A DNA stretch of 64,000 bases from Actinobacteria bacterium OK074. Lineage in GTDB: Bacteria; Actinomycetota; Actinomycetes; Streptomycetales; Streptomycetaceae. The position numbers and the translations under genes are program-made. The notes below the pieces were generated by a model that saw only the letters and a list, made by a program, of their open reading frames with translations, was not told the DNA's origin and made no database searches. Location: NCBI GenBank assembly GCA_001298575.1, contig LJCV01000292.1:1-64000 (forward strand), written 5' to 3'. Position 1 is the stretch's first letter; every line of letters starts with the position of its first letter. This document shows positions 1 to 11,311 of the stretch, piece after piece.

Positions 1-15
1 GGGGTGACTGAGTGT

Positions 16-43
16 GGGGGTGGGGTGGGTCGCTGGGGGGGGG
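16..43 (+). other. G-quadruplex-like G-run cluster
   Basis: Four G runs of 5, 4, 3 and 9 bases are separated by loops of 1, 1 and 5 bases. This fits the usual G3+N1-7 quadruplex pattern on the plus strand. It lies in the 294-base gene-free stretch before the Eis-like gene. The rest of that stretch is G-skewed and holds a possible -35 TTGACC (211-216) with a weak -10 near 236. No coding sequence there is convincing. Confidence 0.4.
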
Positions 44-294
44 AGGCGGTGTCGCCTCCCGCCGGCCCGACTCGGCAGGGTGTAGAGGTGCTCTCGGGCG
101 CCCAATGGGGCGGGGGGCGAGGGGTGTTGGCGGGTGCGGGGGTGTTTGTGGTTGCTCGCGCCGTTCCTCGCGCCCCTTTGGGGCGGCGTGTGGGGACCGG
201 GGTAATTCGGTTGACCGGGGTGTGGGGCAGCGTTGCATTGTGTCGGGGCGGTGGCAGGCTTGGTGGCGGTATTTTTTAGGGGGCAGCGGCAGTT

Positions 295-1560
295 ATGGAG
301 ATTCGTTCCACGACCGATGAGGACCGTGACGTCTTTGTTGGCACGATGCATGCCGCGTTCGGGCTTTTTCCGGAGACTCCGGTCGACGGTGGCGGGCTCT
401 GGTGGTCGGCGTTCGAGATGGACCGCTGCCTGCTTGCCCTGGCGGCGGACGGGCGGCCTGTCGGTACCGCCGGTGCGTACTCCTTCGAGCTGACCCTGCC
501 CGGGGAGATCCTCGTCCCGACCTCCGGGGTGACCGCCGTCGGCGTGCTGCCCTCGCACCGGCGCCGGGGCGTGCTCAGCGCGATGATGCGGCACCAGCTC
601 GCCGAGTTGCGGGCCCGCGGGGAGTTCCTCTCCGTGCTGCTGGCCTCCGAGGCCACGATCTACGGCAGGTTCGGCTACGGACCGGCGACCTACACACAGC
701 AGCTGACGGTGCAGCGCCACCGGGCCGCCCTCACCCCGCCCCGGGCGCACGGAACGGCCGACGCGGCGGCGACCGGCTCGGACGGCGGCTCGGACGGTGG
801 CTCGGACAGCGACGCGGACGGCGGCTCGGTCGAGGTGCTGCGGCGTGCCGAGTGCGGCGAGATCCTGGAAGAGGTCTACGACCGGTACCGCCGCGCCCAG
901 CCCGGCGCGCTGTCCCGGCCGCACCGCTGGTGGGCCCTGCGCGCGGGACAGCCCCCGATCTCTCCGGCGCCGCGCTACGTCGCCGTCCACCGGGACGCCG
1001 ACGGCGTGCCGGACGGATACGCCAGCTACTCGATCGCCGACGCCGCCATGACGGTCGACGAGACCATCGCCACCGACGACGCCGTCTTCACGGCCCTGGC
1101 CCGGTTCGCGGTCGGCCACGACCTGGTCTCCCGGGTCGTGTTCAAGCACCTCCCGCTCCGGCACCCACTGCGCTGGCAGCTCGCGGACTTCCGCGCCGCC
1201 GAGGTGGGCGGCGATACGGACTGGCTCTGGGTCCGGCTGCTGGACGTCCCGCGTGCGCTGACCGCGCGCGGCTGGTTCACCGACGGCGAGCTGGTCCTCG
1301 ACGTCGTAGACCCGTTCCTCGGCGAGCACGGCCGCCACCTGCTGACCGTCCGGGACGGCAAGGCCGACTGCGTCCCGACGGACCGGGAGCCCGACCTCTC
1401 CCTGGACGTGCGCGACCTCGGCTCGCTCTACCTCGGCGGCACCGCCCCCAGCACACTCGTGCGCGCCGGACACGTCCGGGCCCACCACCCGGACGCGGCC
1501 ACCCTCGCCGACGCCCTCTTCCGCACCGACCGCTCTCCGCACTGCCTGCACTGGTTCTGA
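295..1560 (+). CDS. Eis-like GNAT N-acetyltransferase
   Basis: 421 residues, close to the normal length of the Eis (enhanced intracellular survival) family, whose members transfer acetyl from acetyl-CoA to amines such as aminoglycosides or lysines. The acetyl-CoA loop is visible at residues 80-95 (VTAVGVLPSHRRRG). Tyr123 in the SEATIYGRFGYG stretch sits where Eis has its general acid, and the protein ends in Phe, matching the family's C-terminal carboxylate base. Residues 161-177 form a Gly-Ser-Asp repeat insertion, probably a flexible loop between the two GNAT domains. An AGGGGG ribosome site lies about 11 bases before the ATG. The physiological substrate is unknown; antibiotic modification is only one possibility. 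Confidence 0.85.
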   Translation: MEIRSTTDEDRDVFVGTMHAAFGLFPETPVDGGGLWWSAFEMDRCLLALAADGRPVGTAGAYSFELTLPGEILVPTSGVTAVGVLPSHRRRGVLSAMMRHQLAELRARGEFLSVLLASEATIYGRFGYGPATYTQQLTVQRHRAALTPPRAHGTADAAATGSDGGSDGGSDSDADGGSVEVLRRAECGEILEEVYDRYRRAQPGALSRPHRWWALRAGQPPISPAPRYVAVHRDADGVPDGYASYSIADAAMTVDETIATDDAVFTALARFAVGHDLVSRVVFKHLPLRHPLRWQLADFRAAEVGGDTDWLWVRLLDVPRALTARGWFTDGELVLDVVDPFLGEHGRHLLTVRDGKADCVPTDREPDLSLDVRDLGSLYLGGTAPSTLVRAGHVRAHHPDAATLADALFRTDRSPHCLHWF

Positions 1561-1603
1561 CCGCGCCCTCGCCGTGGCTGGTGCGCGATTCGAGGGGGCT
1601 CGT

Positions 1604-1756
1604 GTGGGCCGTAACGGTCGTGTGCTGGTGACGGGCGTCGGTGCGATGACACCGCTGGGGGCCGATGCGCCGTCGTCGTGGTCGGGGCTGCTGGACGGCA
1701 AGTCGGGGGTGCGTTTCCTGGAGGAGGAGTGGGCCGCGGACCTGCCCGTGCGGGCC
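1604..1756 (+). pseudogene. Remnant of a beta-ketoacyl-ACP synthase (FabF-like N-terminus)
   Basis: A GTG start at 1604 with GAGGGGG six bases upstream opens a frame whose first 51 residues look like the N-terminus of a condensing enzyme: RVLVTGVGAMTPLG at residues 6-19, then SGLLDGKSGV and EEWAADLPVR. The similarity stops around 1756, nine bases before the glgB stop at 1765, and the frame then runs antisense into glgB until 1891. The catalytic Cys and both His of a ketosynthase are absent. The start and ribosome site are still intact, so a short peptide might be made, but it cannot be an active ketosynthase. It looks like the stub left after an insertion or deletion placed the glg operon here. 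Confidence 0.7.
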
Positions 1757-1764
1757 GGTCACGG

Positions 1765-3966
1765 TCACGCCGGGCGCAGCCACACCGTCCCCAGCGGGGG
1801 CAGCGTGAGGCGGATGCTGGCGGGGTGGCCGTGCCAGGGCTGGGGATCGGGCTTCAGGGGGTCCGGGTTCAGGACGCCGCTGCCGCCGTAGCGCGCCGCG
1901 TCCGTGTTCAGGACCTCGTGCCAGGCCGGGACGTCCTCCGGTACCCCTATGCGGTAGTCGTGCCGCACCACCGGTGAGAAGTGGGACACCGCCAGGAGCG
2001 GCACCCCCTCCGCGTCGTGGCGCAGGAACGCGAAGACGTTGTCCTGCGCCGCGTCCCCGGCCACCCAGGTGAAGCCGTCGGGGGTGGTGTCGCGTTGCCA
2101 GAGGGCGGGGGTGTGGCGGTAGGTGGTGTTGAGGTCGCGGACCAGGTCGCGGACGCCCCGGTGGTCCGGCTCCGCGCCGTAGCCGGGGTCCAGGAGCCAC
2201 CAGTCGGGGCCGTGGGTTTCGGACCATTCGGCGCCCTGGGCGAACTCCTGGCCCATGAAGAGGAGTTGTTTGCCGGGGTGGGCCCACATGAAGGCGAGGT
2301 AGGCGCGGAGGTTGGCGCGCTGCTGCCACCAGTCGCCGGGCATTTTGCTCACCAGCGAGCGTTTGCCGTGGACGACTTCGTCGTGGGAGAGGGGCAGGAC
2401 GTAGTTCTCGCTGTAGGCGTACACCATGGAGAAGGTCATCTCGTGGTGGTGGTAGGCGCGGTGGACCGGGTCGTGCTGGAGGTAGTCGAGGGTGTCGTGC
2501 ATCCAGCCCATGTTCCACTTCAGGCCGAAGCCCAGCCCGCCGAAGCCGCCGGGGCCGTGGTGGTGGGTCGCGCGGGTGACGCCGTCCCAGGCGGTGGACT
2601 CCTCCGCGATCGTCACCACGCCCGGCACCTTGCGGTAGACGGTGGCGTTCATCTCCTGGAGGAAGGCGACCGCGTCCAGGTTCTCGCGTCCGCCGTGTTC
2701 GTTGGGGGTCCACTGGCCGGGTTCGCGGGAGTAGTCGAGGTAGAGCATGGAGGCGACCGCGTCCACGCGCAGGCCGTCGATGTGGAACTCCTCCAGCCAG
2801 TACAGGGCGTTGGCGACGAGGAAGTTGCGCACCTCGCGGCGGCCGTAGTCGAACTCCAGGGTGCCCCAGTCGGGGTGGGCGGCCCGTTGCGGGTCCTCGT
2901 GCTCGTACAGCGGTCGTCCGTCGAACTCGGCCAACGCCCAGTCGTCGCGCGGGAAATGGGCCGGGACCCAGTCGACGATCACGCCGATCCCGGCGCGGTG
3001 CAGGGCGTCGACGAGGTACTTGAAGTCGTCGGGGGTGCCCAGGCGTGCGGTGGGTGCGTAGAAGCCGGTGACCTGGTAGCCCCAGGAGCCGCCGAAGGGG
3101 TGCTCGGCTATGGGGAGCAGTTCTACGTGGGTGAAGCCCAAGTCGGTGATGTAGGCGGGGAGTTGGTCGGCGAGTTGACGGTAGGTCAATCCTGGGCGCC
3201 AGGAGGCCAGGTGGACCTCGTAGACGGAGAACGGGGCCTCGTGGACGGGGCGTTCGCCGCGGCTCGTCATCCATTCGTCGTCGTGCCACGTGTATGTCGA
3301 CTGCGTCACGATGGAGGCGGTGTCGGGGGGTACTTGGGTGTGGCGGGCCATGGGGTCGGCGCGTTGGGTGTGGGTGCCGTCGGGGCGGGTGATGTCGAAC
3401 TTGTACAGCTCGCCTTCGCCGATGTGGGGGATGAAGAGTTCCCAGATGCCGCTGGAGCCCAGGGAGCGCATCGGATACGCGGTGGGGTCCCAGTAGTTGA
3501 AGGTTCCGGTGATGCGGACGCCGCGGGCGTTGGGGGCCCAGACGGTGAAGCGGGTGCCGGGTACGCCCTGGTGGGTCATGGGCCGGGCGCCCAGTGCCTT
3601 CCAGAGTTCTTCGTGGCGGCCTTCGCCGATGAGGTGGAGGTCCAGTTCGCCGAGGGCTGGGAGGAAGTGGTAGGCGTCCTCGGTGTCCTGGACGGTGCCG
3701 TCGTACTTCACGAGCAGGCGGTAGGTGGCGGGGACGGTGTTGAGGGGGAGGAGGCCGGAGAAGAAGCCGTCGCCGTCGTGGTGGAGTTCGGCGTGGAGGG
3801 TGTCGCAGACGACGGTCACGGAGTGGGCGTAGGGGCGCAGGGCGCGGAAGGCGACGCCGCCGGGTACGGGGTGGGCGCCCAGGACGGCGTGCGGTGCGTG
3901 GTGCGTGCCTGCCAGCAGACGGGCACGGTCGTCGGCGTCGACGGACACCTGCGGGGGTCGGCTCAC
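1765..3966 (-). CDS. glgB: 1,4-alpha-glucan branching enzyme GlgB
   Basis: 733 residues, usual for actinobacterial GlgB (GH13). It cuts alpha-1,4-glucan and re-attaches the piece as an alpha-1,6 branch. N-terminal beta-sandwich domains fill residues 1-240; the (beta/alpha)8 barrel carries the nucleophile Asp402 (GLRVDAV), acid/base Glu455 (TIAEEST) and third Asp529 (PLSHDEVVHG). The start is a GTG at 3966 sharing four bases (GTGA) with the mak stop, so translation is probably coupled. It is the last gene of the glgE-treS-mak-glgB operon and branches the linear glucan made by GlgE. A ketosynthase remnant abuts its 3' end, and no terminator hairpin was seen. Confidence 0.96.
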   Translation of the reverse strand: MSRPPQVSVDADDRARLLAGTHHAPHAVLGAHPVPGGVAFRALRPYAHSVTVVCDTLHAELHHDGDGFFSGLLPLNTVPATYRLLVKYDGTVQDTEDAYHFLPALGELDLHLIGEGRHEELWKALGARPMTHQGVPGTRFTVWAPNARGVRITGTFNYWDPTAYPMRSLGSSGIWELFIPHIGEGELYKFDITRPDGTHTQRADPMARHTQVPPDTASIVTQSTYTWHDDEWMTSRGERPVHEAPFSVYEVHLASWRPGLTYRQLADQLPAYITDLGFTHVELLPIAEHPFGGSWGYQVTGFYAPTARLGTPDDFKYLVDALHRAGIGVIVDWVPAHFPRDDWALAEFDGRPLYEHEDPQRAAHPDWGTLEFDYGRREVRNFLVANALYWLEEFHIDGLRVDAVASMLYLDYSREPGQWTPNEHGGRENLDAVAFLQEMNATVYRKVPGVVTIAEESTAWDGVTRATHHHGPGGFGGLGFGLKWNMGWMHDTLDYLQHDPVHRAYHHHEMTFSMVYAYSENYVLPLSHDEVVHGKRSLVSKMPGDWWQQRANLRAYLAFMWAHPGKQLLFMGQEFAQGAEWSETHGPDWWLLDPGYGAEPDHRGVRDLVRDLNTTYRHTPALWQRDTTPDGFTWVAGDAAQDNVFAFLRHDAEGVPLLAVSHFSPVVRHDYRIGVPEDVPAWHEVLNTDAARYGGSGVLNPDPLKPDPQPWHGHPASIRLTLPPLGTVWLRPA

Positions 3967-5459
3967 GGCGTGGGTCTCCTCGATCCGGTCGGCGGGCGCT
4001 GGGCGAGGCGGGTGACCGCCGCCATCGGCACGGACAGCCAGTCGGGGCGGTGCCGGGCCTCGTACAGGACCTCGTAGACGGCCCGGTCCGTCTCGTACGC
4101 GCGCAGCGACTCGGCGTCCTGCCGGGGGTCCCAGCCCGCCTCGGCCGCATAGCCCGCGCAGTACGCGTCACGGCAGCGCTGGGACCACTCGGGGCGCCAG
4201 GGGCGGGCGGTGCGGGCCGCGTAGTCGAAGGAGCGCAGCATGCCGGCGACGTCGCGGATCGGGGACTGGGCGCGGCGGCGTTCGGGCAGGGGGCGGGCGG
4301 GCTCGCCCTCGAAGTCGATGAGGTGCCACTCCCGTCCCGCGCACAGCGCCTGCCCGAGGTGCAGATCGCCGTGGACGCGCTGGGCGGGACAGGCCGGGTC
4401 GAGCCGGGCGAACGCCTCGAAGGCGGACCTCAACGCGGGGGCGTACGGCAGGAGTTGGGGTACGGCCCGGGTCGCGGCCTCCAGCCGCTCGGTCATCCCG
4501 GCGGCGAGCAGCGCGTTGTGCCGCCGGTCCTGGGCGGCGAGCGGGAAGGCCGCGGCGAGGGCCAGGTGCACTTCGGCGGTGGCGCGGCCCAGTTCGTACG
4601 CCTCGCCGGTGAAGTCCGCGCCGGACGTACTGGATGCGCTGGATGTACCGAACCCACCGGACGTGCCGGACGTCCCGGACGTGCCGTCCCCGTCGGCCTT
4701 CAGCGACCGCAGCGCCCTGGTCCAGCCGTCCGCGGCGCCGCGCAGGTACGGCTGGAGTACTGCCAGGGTCGCGTCCCAGGGCTGTGCGGTGCGGATCCAG
4801 GCCACGGGCGGCGGGACCCGGGTGCAGCCCTGCCGGGCGAGGGCACCGGGTACTTCGAGGTCCGGGTTGACACCGGGCTGGACCCGTCGGAAGACCTTGA
4901 GTATGTACGTGTCGCCGTACACCAGCGAGGAGTTGGACTGCTCGGCGTCGAGGACACGCGGGGCGAGACCGGCGGGCAGCGGCGTCCGGGGGTCGCGCTC
5001 GAAGGTCAGGGCGCCCGCGCTGCCGGGGGTGCGCAGTCGTTCCAGGAGCAGGGCGGCCGAGCGGGGTTCCTGGAGGGCGTCGTAGACGAGCATCCCGGCG
5101 AGCGGGCCCTCGCCGGGGCGGCCGATCGCGGCGCGCGCGAGCCGACTGCCCGGGGCGGGCACGGACTCCCGTATGCCGAGCAGGAGTTGGTAGCAGTCGT
5201 GGGCGGGAGTGCCGTCGGCGGCGGAGTCCGCGTGTTCGGCGCGCACGATCAAGTGCAGGCAGTCCGGGTGGAGTTCGGTCGCGGAGAGGAGCACGAGGTC
5301 CGTGACCGGGCGGCCCTTGCCGGCGAACCAGCGCTGTCGGGGCAGCCACACGTGCAGCAGCCCGGCGAGCGAGGCCATCAACGCTCCCCCATCGGCGCGA
5401 CGGCGACGGGGTGTTGAGGTCCGGGGCGATGTGGTCCGGGGCGTTGCGGTCTTCGGCAT
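3963..5459 (-). CDS. mak: Maltokinase (Mak/Pep2)
   Basis: ATP-dependent kinase forming maltose 1-phosphate, the donor for GlgE. The aminoglycoside-phosphotransferase-like fold shows HGDLHLGQ (residues 363-370, catalytic Asp) and DFEGEP (382-387, metal binding); the N-terminal cap ends in LPRQRWFAGKGR (39-50). The ATG at 5459 gives 498 residues and has AAAGGA about 8-9 bases upstream; a shorter start at 5378 (MASLAG) is possible. Residues 259-282 are a Gly-Ser-Thr tract (repeated GTS) that looks like an inserted flexible loop. In relatives the enzyme forms a complex with TreS, encoded just upstream with a 32-base gap. The 3' end overlaps the glgB start. Confidence 0.93.
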   Translation of the reverse strand: MPKTATPRTTSPRTSTPRRRRADGGALMASLAGLLHVWLPRQRWFAGKGRPVTDLVLLSATELHPDCLHLIVRAEHADSAADGTPAHDCYQLLLGIRESVPAPGSRLARAAIGRPGEGPLAGMLVYDALQEPRSAALLLERLRTPGSAGALTFERDPRTPLPAGLAPRVLDAEQSNSSLVYGDTYILKVFRRVQPGVNPDLEVPGALARQGCTRVPPPVAWIRTAQPWDATLAVLQPYLRGAADGWTRALRSLKADGDGTSGTSGTSGGFGTSSASSTSGADFTGEAYELGRATAEVHLALAAAFPLAAQDRRHNALLAAGMTERLEAATRAVPQLLPYAPALRSAFEAFARLDPACPAQRVHGDLHLGQALCAGREWHLIDFEGEPARPLPERRRAQSPIRDVAGMLRSFDYAARTARPWRPEWSQRCRDAYCAGYAAEAGWDPRQDAESLRAYETDRAVYEVLYEARHRPDWLSVPMAAVTRLAQRPPTGSRRPTP

Positions 5460-5491
5460 GGGCGGCGTCCTTTCCGGAGCCCACGAACACG

Positions 5492-7221
<1,730 letters not shown>

Positions 7222-7225
<4 letters not shown>

Positions 7226-9429
7226 GATGTGGGTGACCCTCCGATCTGCGGTGCGGACGGCCGCAGGACCCGCAGCACATGCGCCGGGGTGTCGCCCGGC
7301 GCCAGGCGCACATAGTTGGTCCGGCCCCAGTGGAAGGTCTCACCGGTGAGCTCGTCCCGCACCGGCACCACCTCGTGCCACCCAAGACCCAGACATGGCA
7401 TGTCCAACGACACCGTCGCCTCCTGGGTGTGGTGCGGATCCAGGTTCACCACCACGACCACGGTGTCCGTTCCCTTCCGCTTCGAATACACGATCACCGC
7501 GTCCTGGTCCGCGTGATGGAAATGCAGATCACGCAACTGCCGCAACGCCGGGCTGCTGTTCCGGATCGCGTTCAGCCGGGTGATCAGGGGCGCGATACTA
7601 CGGCCCTCCCGTTCCGCCGAGGGCCAGTCCCGCGGACGCAGTTGGTATTTCTCCGAGTCCAGGTATTCTTCGCTGCCCTCCTTCAGCGGGGTGTTCTCGC
7701 ACAGCTCGTAGCCGGAGTAGATCCCCCAGGCCGGGGAGAGGGTCGCGGCCAGTACCGCACGCAGCGCGAACGCGGGCCGGCCGCCCTCCTGGAGGAACTC
7801 GTGCAGGATGTCCGGGGTGTTGGCGAAGAAGTTCGGCCGCATGCACGCCGCCGCCTCACCCGACAACTCACCCAGATACTCCGTCAGTTCACTTTTCGTG
7901 TTCCGCCACGTGAAATACGTGTACGACTGCTGGAACCCCACCGCACCGAGCGTGCGCATCATCGCCGGACGCGTGAACGCCTCCGCCAGAAAGATCACAT
8001 CCGGATCCCGGCGGTTGATCTCGCCGATCACCCGCTCCCAGAACACCACCGGTTTCGTGTGCGGGTTGTCGACCCGGAAGATGCGGACGCCGTGGCCCAT
8101 CCAGAAACGCAGAATCCGGACCGTTTCCGCGACGATTCCGTCCATGTCCGTATCGAACGCGACCGGGTAGATGTCCTGGTATTTCTTCGGCGGGTTCTCC
8201 GCGTACGCGATCGACCCGTCCACCCGGTGACGGAACCACTCCGGATGCTCCACCACCCAGGGGTGGTCGGGCGAGCACTGCAACGCGAAGTCCAGCGCCA
8301 CCTCCAGCCCCAGATCCGCAGCGGTCCGCACGAACGCGGCGAAGTCCTCCACCGTCCCCAGCGCCGGGTGCACGGCGTCGTGGCCGCCCGCCGCGGAACC
8401 GATCGCCCACGGCACACCCACATCCCCCGCACCGGCCGAGAGCGTGTTGTTGGGACCCTTGCGAAACGTCCGGCCGATGGGATGGACCGGAGGCAGGTAG
8501 ACGACGTCGAAACCCATCGCCGCGATGGCCGGAAGCCGCCCGGCCGCCGTCCGGAACGTGCCATGAACAGCCGGTACGACCCCGGGCCGCCCGTTCTCCG
8601 AGCGCGGGAAGAACTCGTACCACGACCCGAACAACGCCCGCTCCCGCTCCACCAGCAACGGCAACTCCTCGGAGACCGTGACCAGTTCACGCAGGGGGAA
8701 CCGGGTGAGGACGGCATCGACCTCGGGGGTCAGGGCGGCGGCGAGGCGGGAGGCGGCCGGGCGGGCGGTGTCGCGCAGGGCGTCCACGGCGGTGAGGATC
8801 GTGTCGCGGCGGCCCTTCTTCTTCGGTACGCCGGCGGCGGCCCGCTCGTACAGGCGCGCCCCCTCCTCCAGCACCAACTCGGTGTCGATCCCGGCCGGAA
8901 CCTTGATCTCCGCATGGTGCCGCCAGGTGGCGACGGGATCGCCCCACGCCTCCACCCGGTAGCTCCACCTGCCGGTGGAAGTCGCGGCGACCCGCGCGCC
9001 CCAGCGGTCGGTGCCGGGGGCCAGCTCCCGCATCGGGGTCCAGGGGCCCGGCCGCCCCTCCGGATCAAGGAGTACGACGTTGGCGGCGACCGCGTCATGA
9101 CCCTCGCGGAACACGGTGGCGCTGACCTCGAACTCCTCGCCGACCACTGCCTTGGCGGGGCGGAGCCCCCCGTGGACGACGGGCCGCACGTCCAGGACCG
9201 GGATGCGCCCAAGGGTGGGGGCGACGGCCGGGGCGGGTGGGGTGGCGGTCGGTTTCGTGGGCGGCGCCGCGCTCACGGGGGTGGTTTTTTCCGTGCTCGT
9301 ACGGGGACTGCTGTGGTTGTTGCCCGGAGGGGGTGTCTCCGGTGTCGCGGGGCCGGCCTCGGGCCTCCGTGTGCGGGGGGTCTCGGGGTCGGTGGTCGGG
9401 GGTGCCGACGGGTGGTGCGTTGCGGGCAT
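7222..9429 (-). CDS. glgE: Alpha-1,4-glucan:maltose-1-phosphate maltosyltransferase GlgE
   Basis: GH13 enzyme that extends alpha-1,4-glucan with maltose units from maltose 1-phosphate. The ATG at 9429 is preceded by AGGAG and begins MPATHH like Streptomyces GlgE; it gives 735 residues. Residues 7-70 are a Pro/Thr-rich, probably disordered extension, longer than I recall for relatives (about 670 residues). The conserved enzyme starts at GRIPVLDVRPVV (74-85). The catalytic nucleophile is Asp454 (FRVDNPHTKP) and the acid/base Glu483 (FLAEAF). First gene of the operon glgE-treS-mak-glgB. An in-frame upstream start at 9537 is less likely because the good ribosome site belongs to 9429. Confidence 0.95.
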
Positions 9430-9697
9430 GACCGCTCCTGTCCGCGTCAACGTGGGTGGGCGGATGACGGGTGTGGGGAGGTGTGACCTGCGAGCTGTAC
9501 GGCGGTGAACCGAGGTGTACCGGAGGAGCCTTCCCACACCGTTCGGGTGGCCAATCCGGCACCCTGCTAACTACTTTGTGGCCGACTACCCGGATCTGCT
9601 CGGGTCAAGGTTTTCTGGCAACGGGGGCGCGCGGGCGCGCGCCGACGACCGGTCCCGCCCGCAAAGGGGTGAGACCGGCCACGTTACGCGCGTCGGG
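9430..9697. other. Gene-free gap with the glg operon promoter region
   Basis: These 268 bases separate the 3' end of the subtilase gene from the glgE start. The glg operon promoter should lie here. A minus-strand TTGACC stands near 9608-9613, but I see no convincing -10 at the proper distance. The GC-rich repeats around 9625-9680 could contribute to subtilase transcript ending, but no clean terminator stem was found. Confidence 0.4.
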
Positions 9698-10900
9698 TTA
9701 CGGATTGTCGACCTGGAGGAGCCGCTTGGGAGAGCCTTGGCCCGCGTCCGTCACCGCTCCGGCCGCCGCCTGCTGTTCGAGCGCCGTCCCGACCCGGGCC
9801 GGGGTGGCCGTGGGGTGGTCCGCCAGATACAGCGCCGCCGCGCCCGTGGCGTGCGGGGCCGCCATCGACGTACCGGAGACCGTGGCCTTCGCGGTGTCGC
9901 TCGTGTTCCAGTCCGAGGTGATCGCCGTGCCGGGTGCGAACAGGTCCAGGGCGGGGCCGTAGTTGGAGTACGCGGCGCGGGCGTCCTTGCGGTCGGTGGC
10001 GCCGACCGTGATCGCCTGGCGGACCCGGGCGGGGGAGTAATCCCCGGCCGGGGCCCCGTCGTTGCCCGCGGCCACGGTGTAAGTGACACCGGAGGCGATG
10101 GAGTTGCGGACGGCCGCGTCCAACTGGGGGTTGGCGTAACCGTCCAGGCTCAGGTTGGCCACCGCGGGCTTGTGCGCGTGGGCGGTGACCCAGTCGATGC
10201 CCGCGATGACGTCCGCGGTCGTGCCGGAGCCGTCGTCGTCGAGGACGCGCACCGCGACCAGCTTTGCCTCCTTCGCGACGCCGTACGTGGTGCCCGCGAT
10301 CGTCCCGGCGACGTGGGTGCCGTGGCCGTTGCCGTCCTGGGCCCTGGCGTCGCCGTCGACGAAGTCCCAGCCGTAGGAGGCCCGGCCGCCGAAGTCCTTG
10401 TGGGTGATCCGGATGCCGGTGTCGACGACGTAGACGGTCACCCCGGCGCCCGCGGACTCGGGCCAGGTGTACCCCCGGTCGAGCGGCAGCGCCCGTTGGT
10501 CGATGCGGTCCAGCCCCCAGGACGGCGGGTTCTGCTGGAAGTGGCTGTCGGCGACCTCGGTGTCCTGGGCGACCGAGGCGACCCGGGAGTCGGCCGCGAG
10601 CCGTCGCGCCTGTGCCGAACTCGCCTCTATGGCATAGCCGTTGAGGACGCGGCCGTAGGCGTGGCTGATTCTCGCCCCGTACTGTGCGGCGAGGTTCTTC
10701 CCGGCGGTGGACACCGCTCTGGTTCCGTCCTTGAGCGTCACGATGTAACTCCCGCTGACGGTTCCGGGAGTTCCGGCGCCGAGTACCCGCCCCTCGGGGG
10801 CGGCCTGCGCGGCCGGTGCCGTGAAGGAGAGCGCCGCGGTCGCACACACCGCGGTCAGCGCCCCCGCCCGGCGCCGGCGCGCGCGTCGCGTCCGTGCCAT
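9698..10900 (-). CDS. Secreted S8 family serine protease (subtilase, proteinase K type)
   Basis: 400-residue pre-pro-protease. A Sec signal peptide spans residues 1-34 (Arg-rich start, hydrophobic stretch, AQA|A cleavage). An I9 inhibitor prodomain follows at about 50-118 (SYIVTLKDGT ... VASVAQD), then the subtilisin domain. The catalytic triad is Asp160 (YVVDTGI), His193 (NGHGTHVAG) and Ser345 (SGTSMAAP). The oxyanion Asn lies in VAAGND (277-282). No C-terminal binding domain is present. The ATG at 10900 has GAAGGGAA about 10 bases upstream. It is transcribed divergently from glgP, with which it shares a 411-base regulatory gap. Confidence 0.95.
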   Translation of the reverse strand: MARTRRARRRRAGALTAVCATAALSFTAPAAQAAPEGRVLGAGTPGTVSGSYIVTLKDGTRAVSTAGKNLAAQYGARISHAYGRVLNGYAIEASSAQARRLAADSRVASVAQDTEVADSHFQQNPPSWGLDRIDQRALPLDRGYTWPESAGAGVTVYVVDTGIRITHKDFGGRASYGWDFVDGDARAQDGNGHGTHVAGTIAGTTYGVAKEAKLVAVRVLDDDGSGTTADVIAGIDWVTAHAHKPAVANLSLDGYANPQLDAAVRNSIASGVTYTVAAGNDGAPAGDYSPARVRQAITVGATDRKDARAAYSNYGPALDLFAPGTAITSDWNTSDTAKATVSGTSMAAPHATGAAALYLADHPTATPARVGTALEQQAAAGAVTDAGQGSPKRLLQVDNP

Positions 10901-11311
10901 GAGCTGCTGTTCCCTTCGGTTCCCCACCCCAACACGGCGTACGGCGGCCGGAGTCGGCCCCGCGTCCGGGGCCGACGGCACCGCTGCCGGCCGCACACCA
11001 GGAGCAGCCTCTCGCCCTGCGGGGAATCGCCACAAGGGTGCCTGGGTGGGCGGAATCGGCCATATCGCATAGGGGAGTTGTTGTGACGGTTGCGGTGACT
11101 TCCCGGTGGGGGCCGGGCTGAGTGGGGCGCGCCGGCGGACGGGGGCCGGGAGAGTGCCGAGGCCCCGTGGTGGCGGGCACCCCCGCCCGCTACCGTCGAG
11201 GGCGACGCTCTTCTCACGACAACTCACCGCAACCATCAATTGAGCAACCACGACGGCGATCAGCCGACTCCGCGAGAGCGGCGCCGGTTCAGGCGCAAAG
11301 AGGTGCGTGTT
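10901..11311. promoter_or_regulatory. Divergent subtilase/glgP control region with a 15-bp inverted repeat pair
   Basis: The 411-base gap holds TGACGGTTGCGGTGA at 11084-11098 and its near-exact reverse complement TCACCGCAACCATCA at 11224-11238 (14 of 15 match), about 125 bases apart. One copy is nearer each gene, so they may be sites for a shared regulator. No coding sequence is convincing here. Confidence 0.45.

Noticed and set aside
1981..4077. Long plus-strand open frame across glgB
   Set aside because: It is the mirror of the glgB codons (GC3-driven shadow); glgB motifs are unmistakable on the minus strand.
9537..9537. Upstream start for glgE giving 771 residues
   Set aside because: The ATG at 9429 has AGGAG and the family N-terminus MPATHH; the extra residues are not coding-like.
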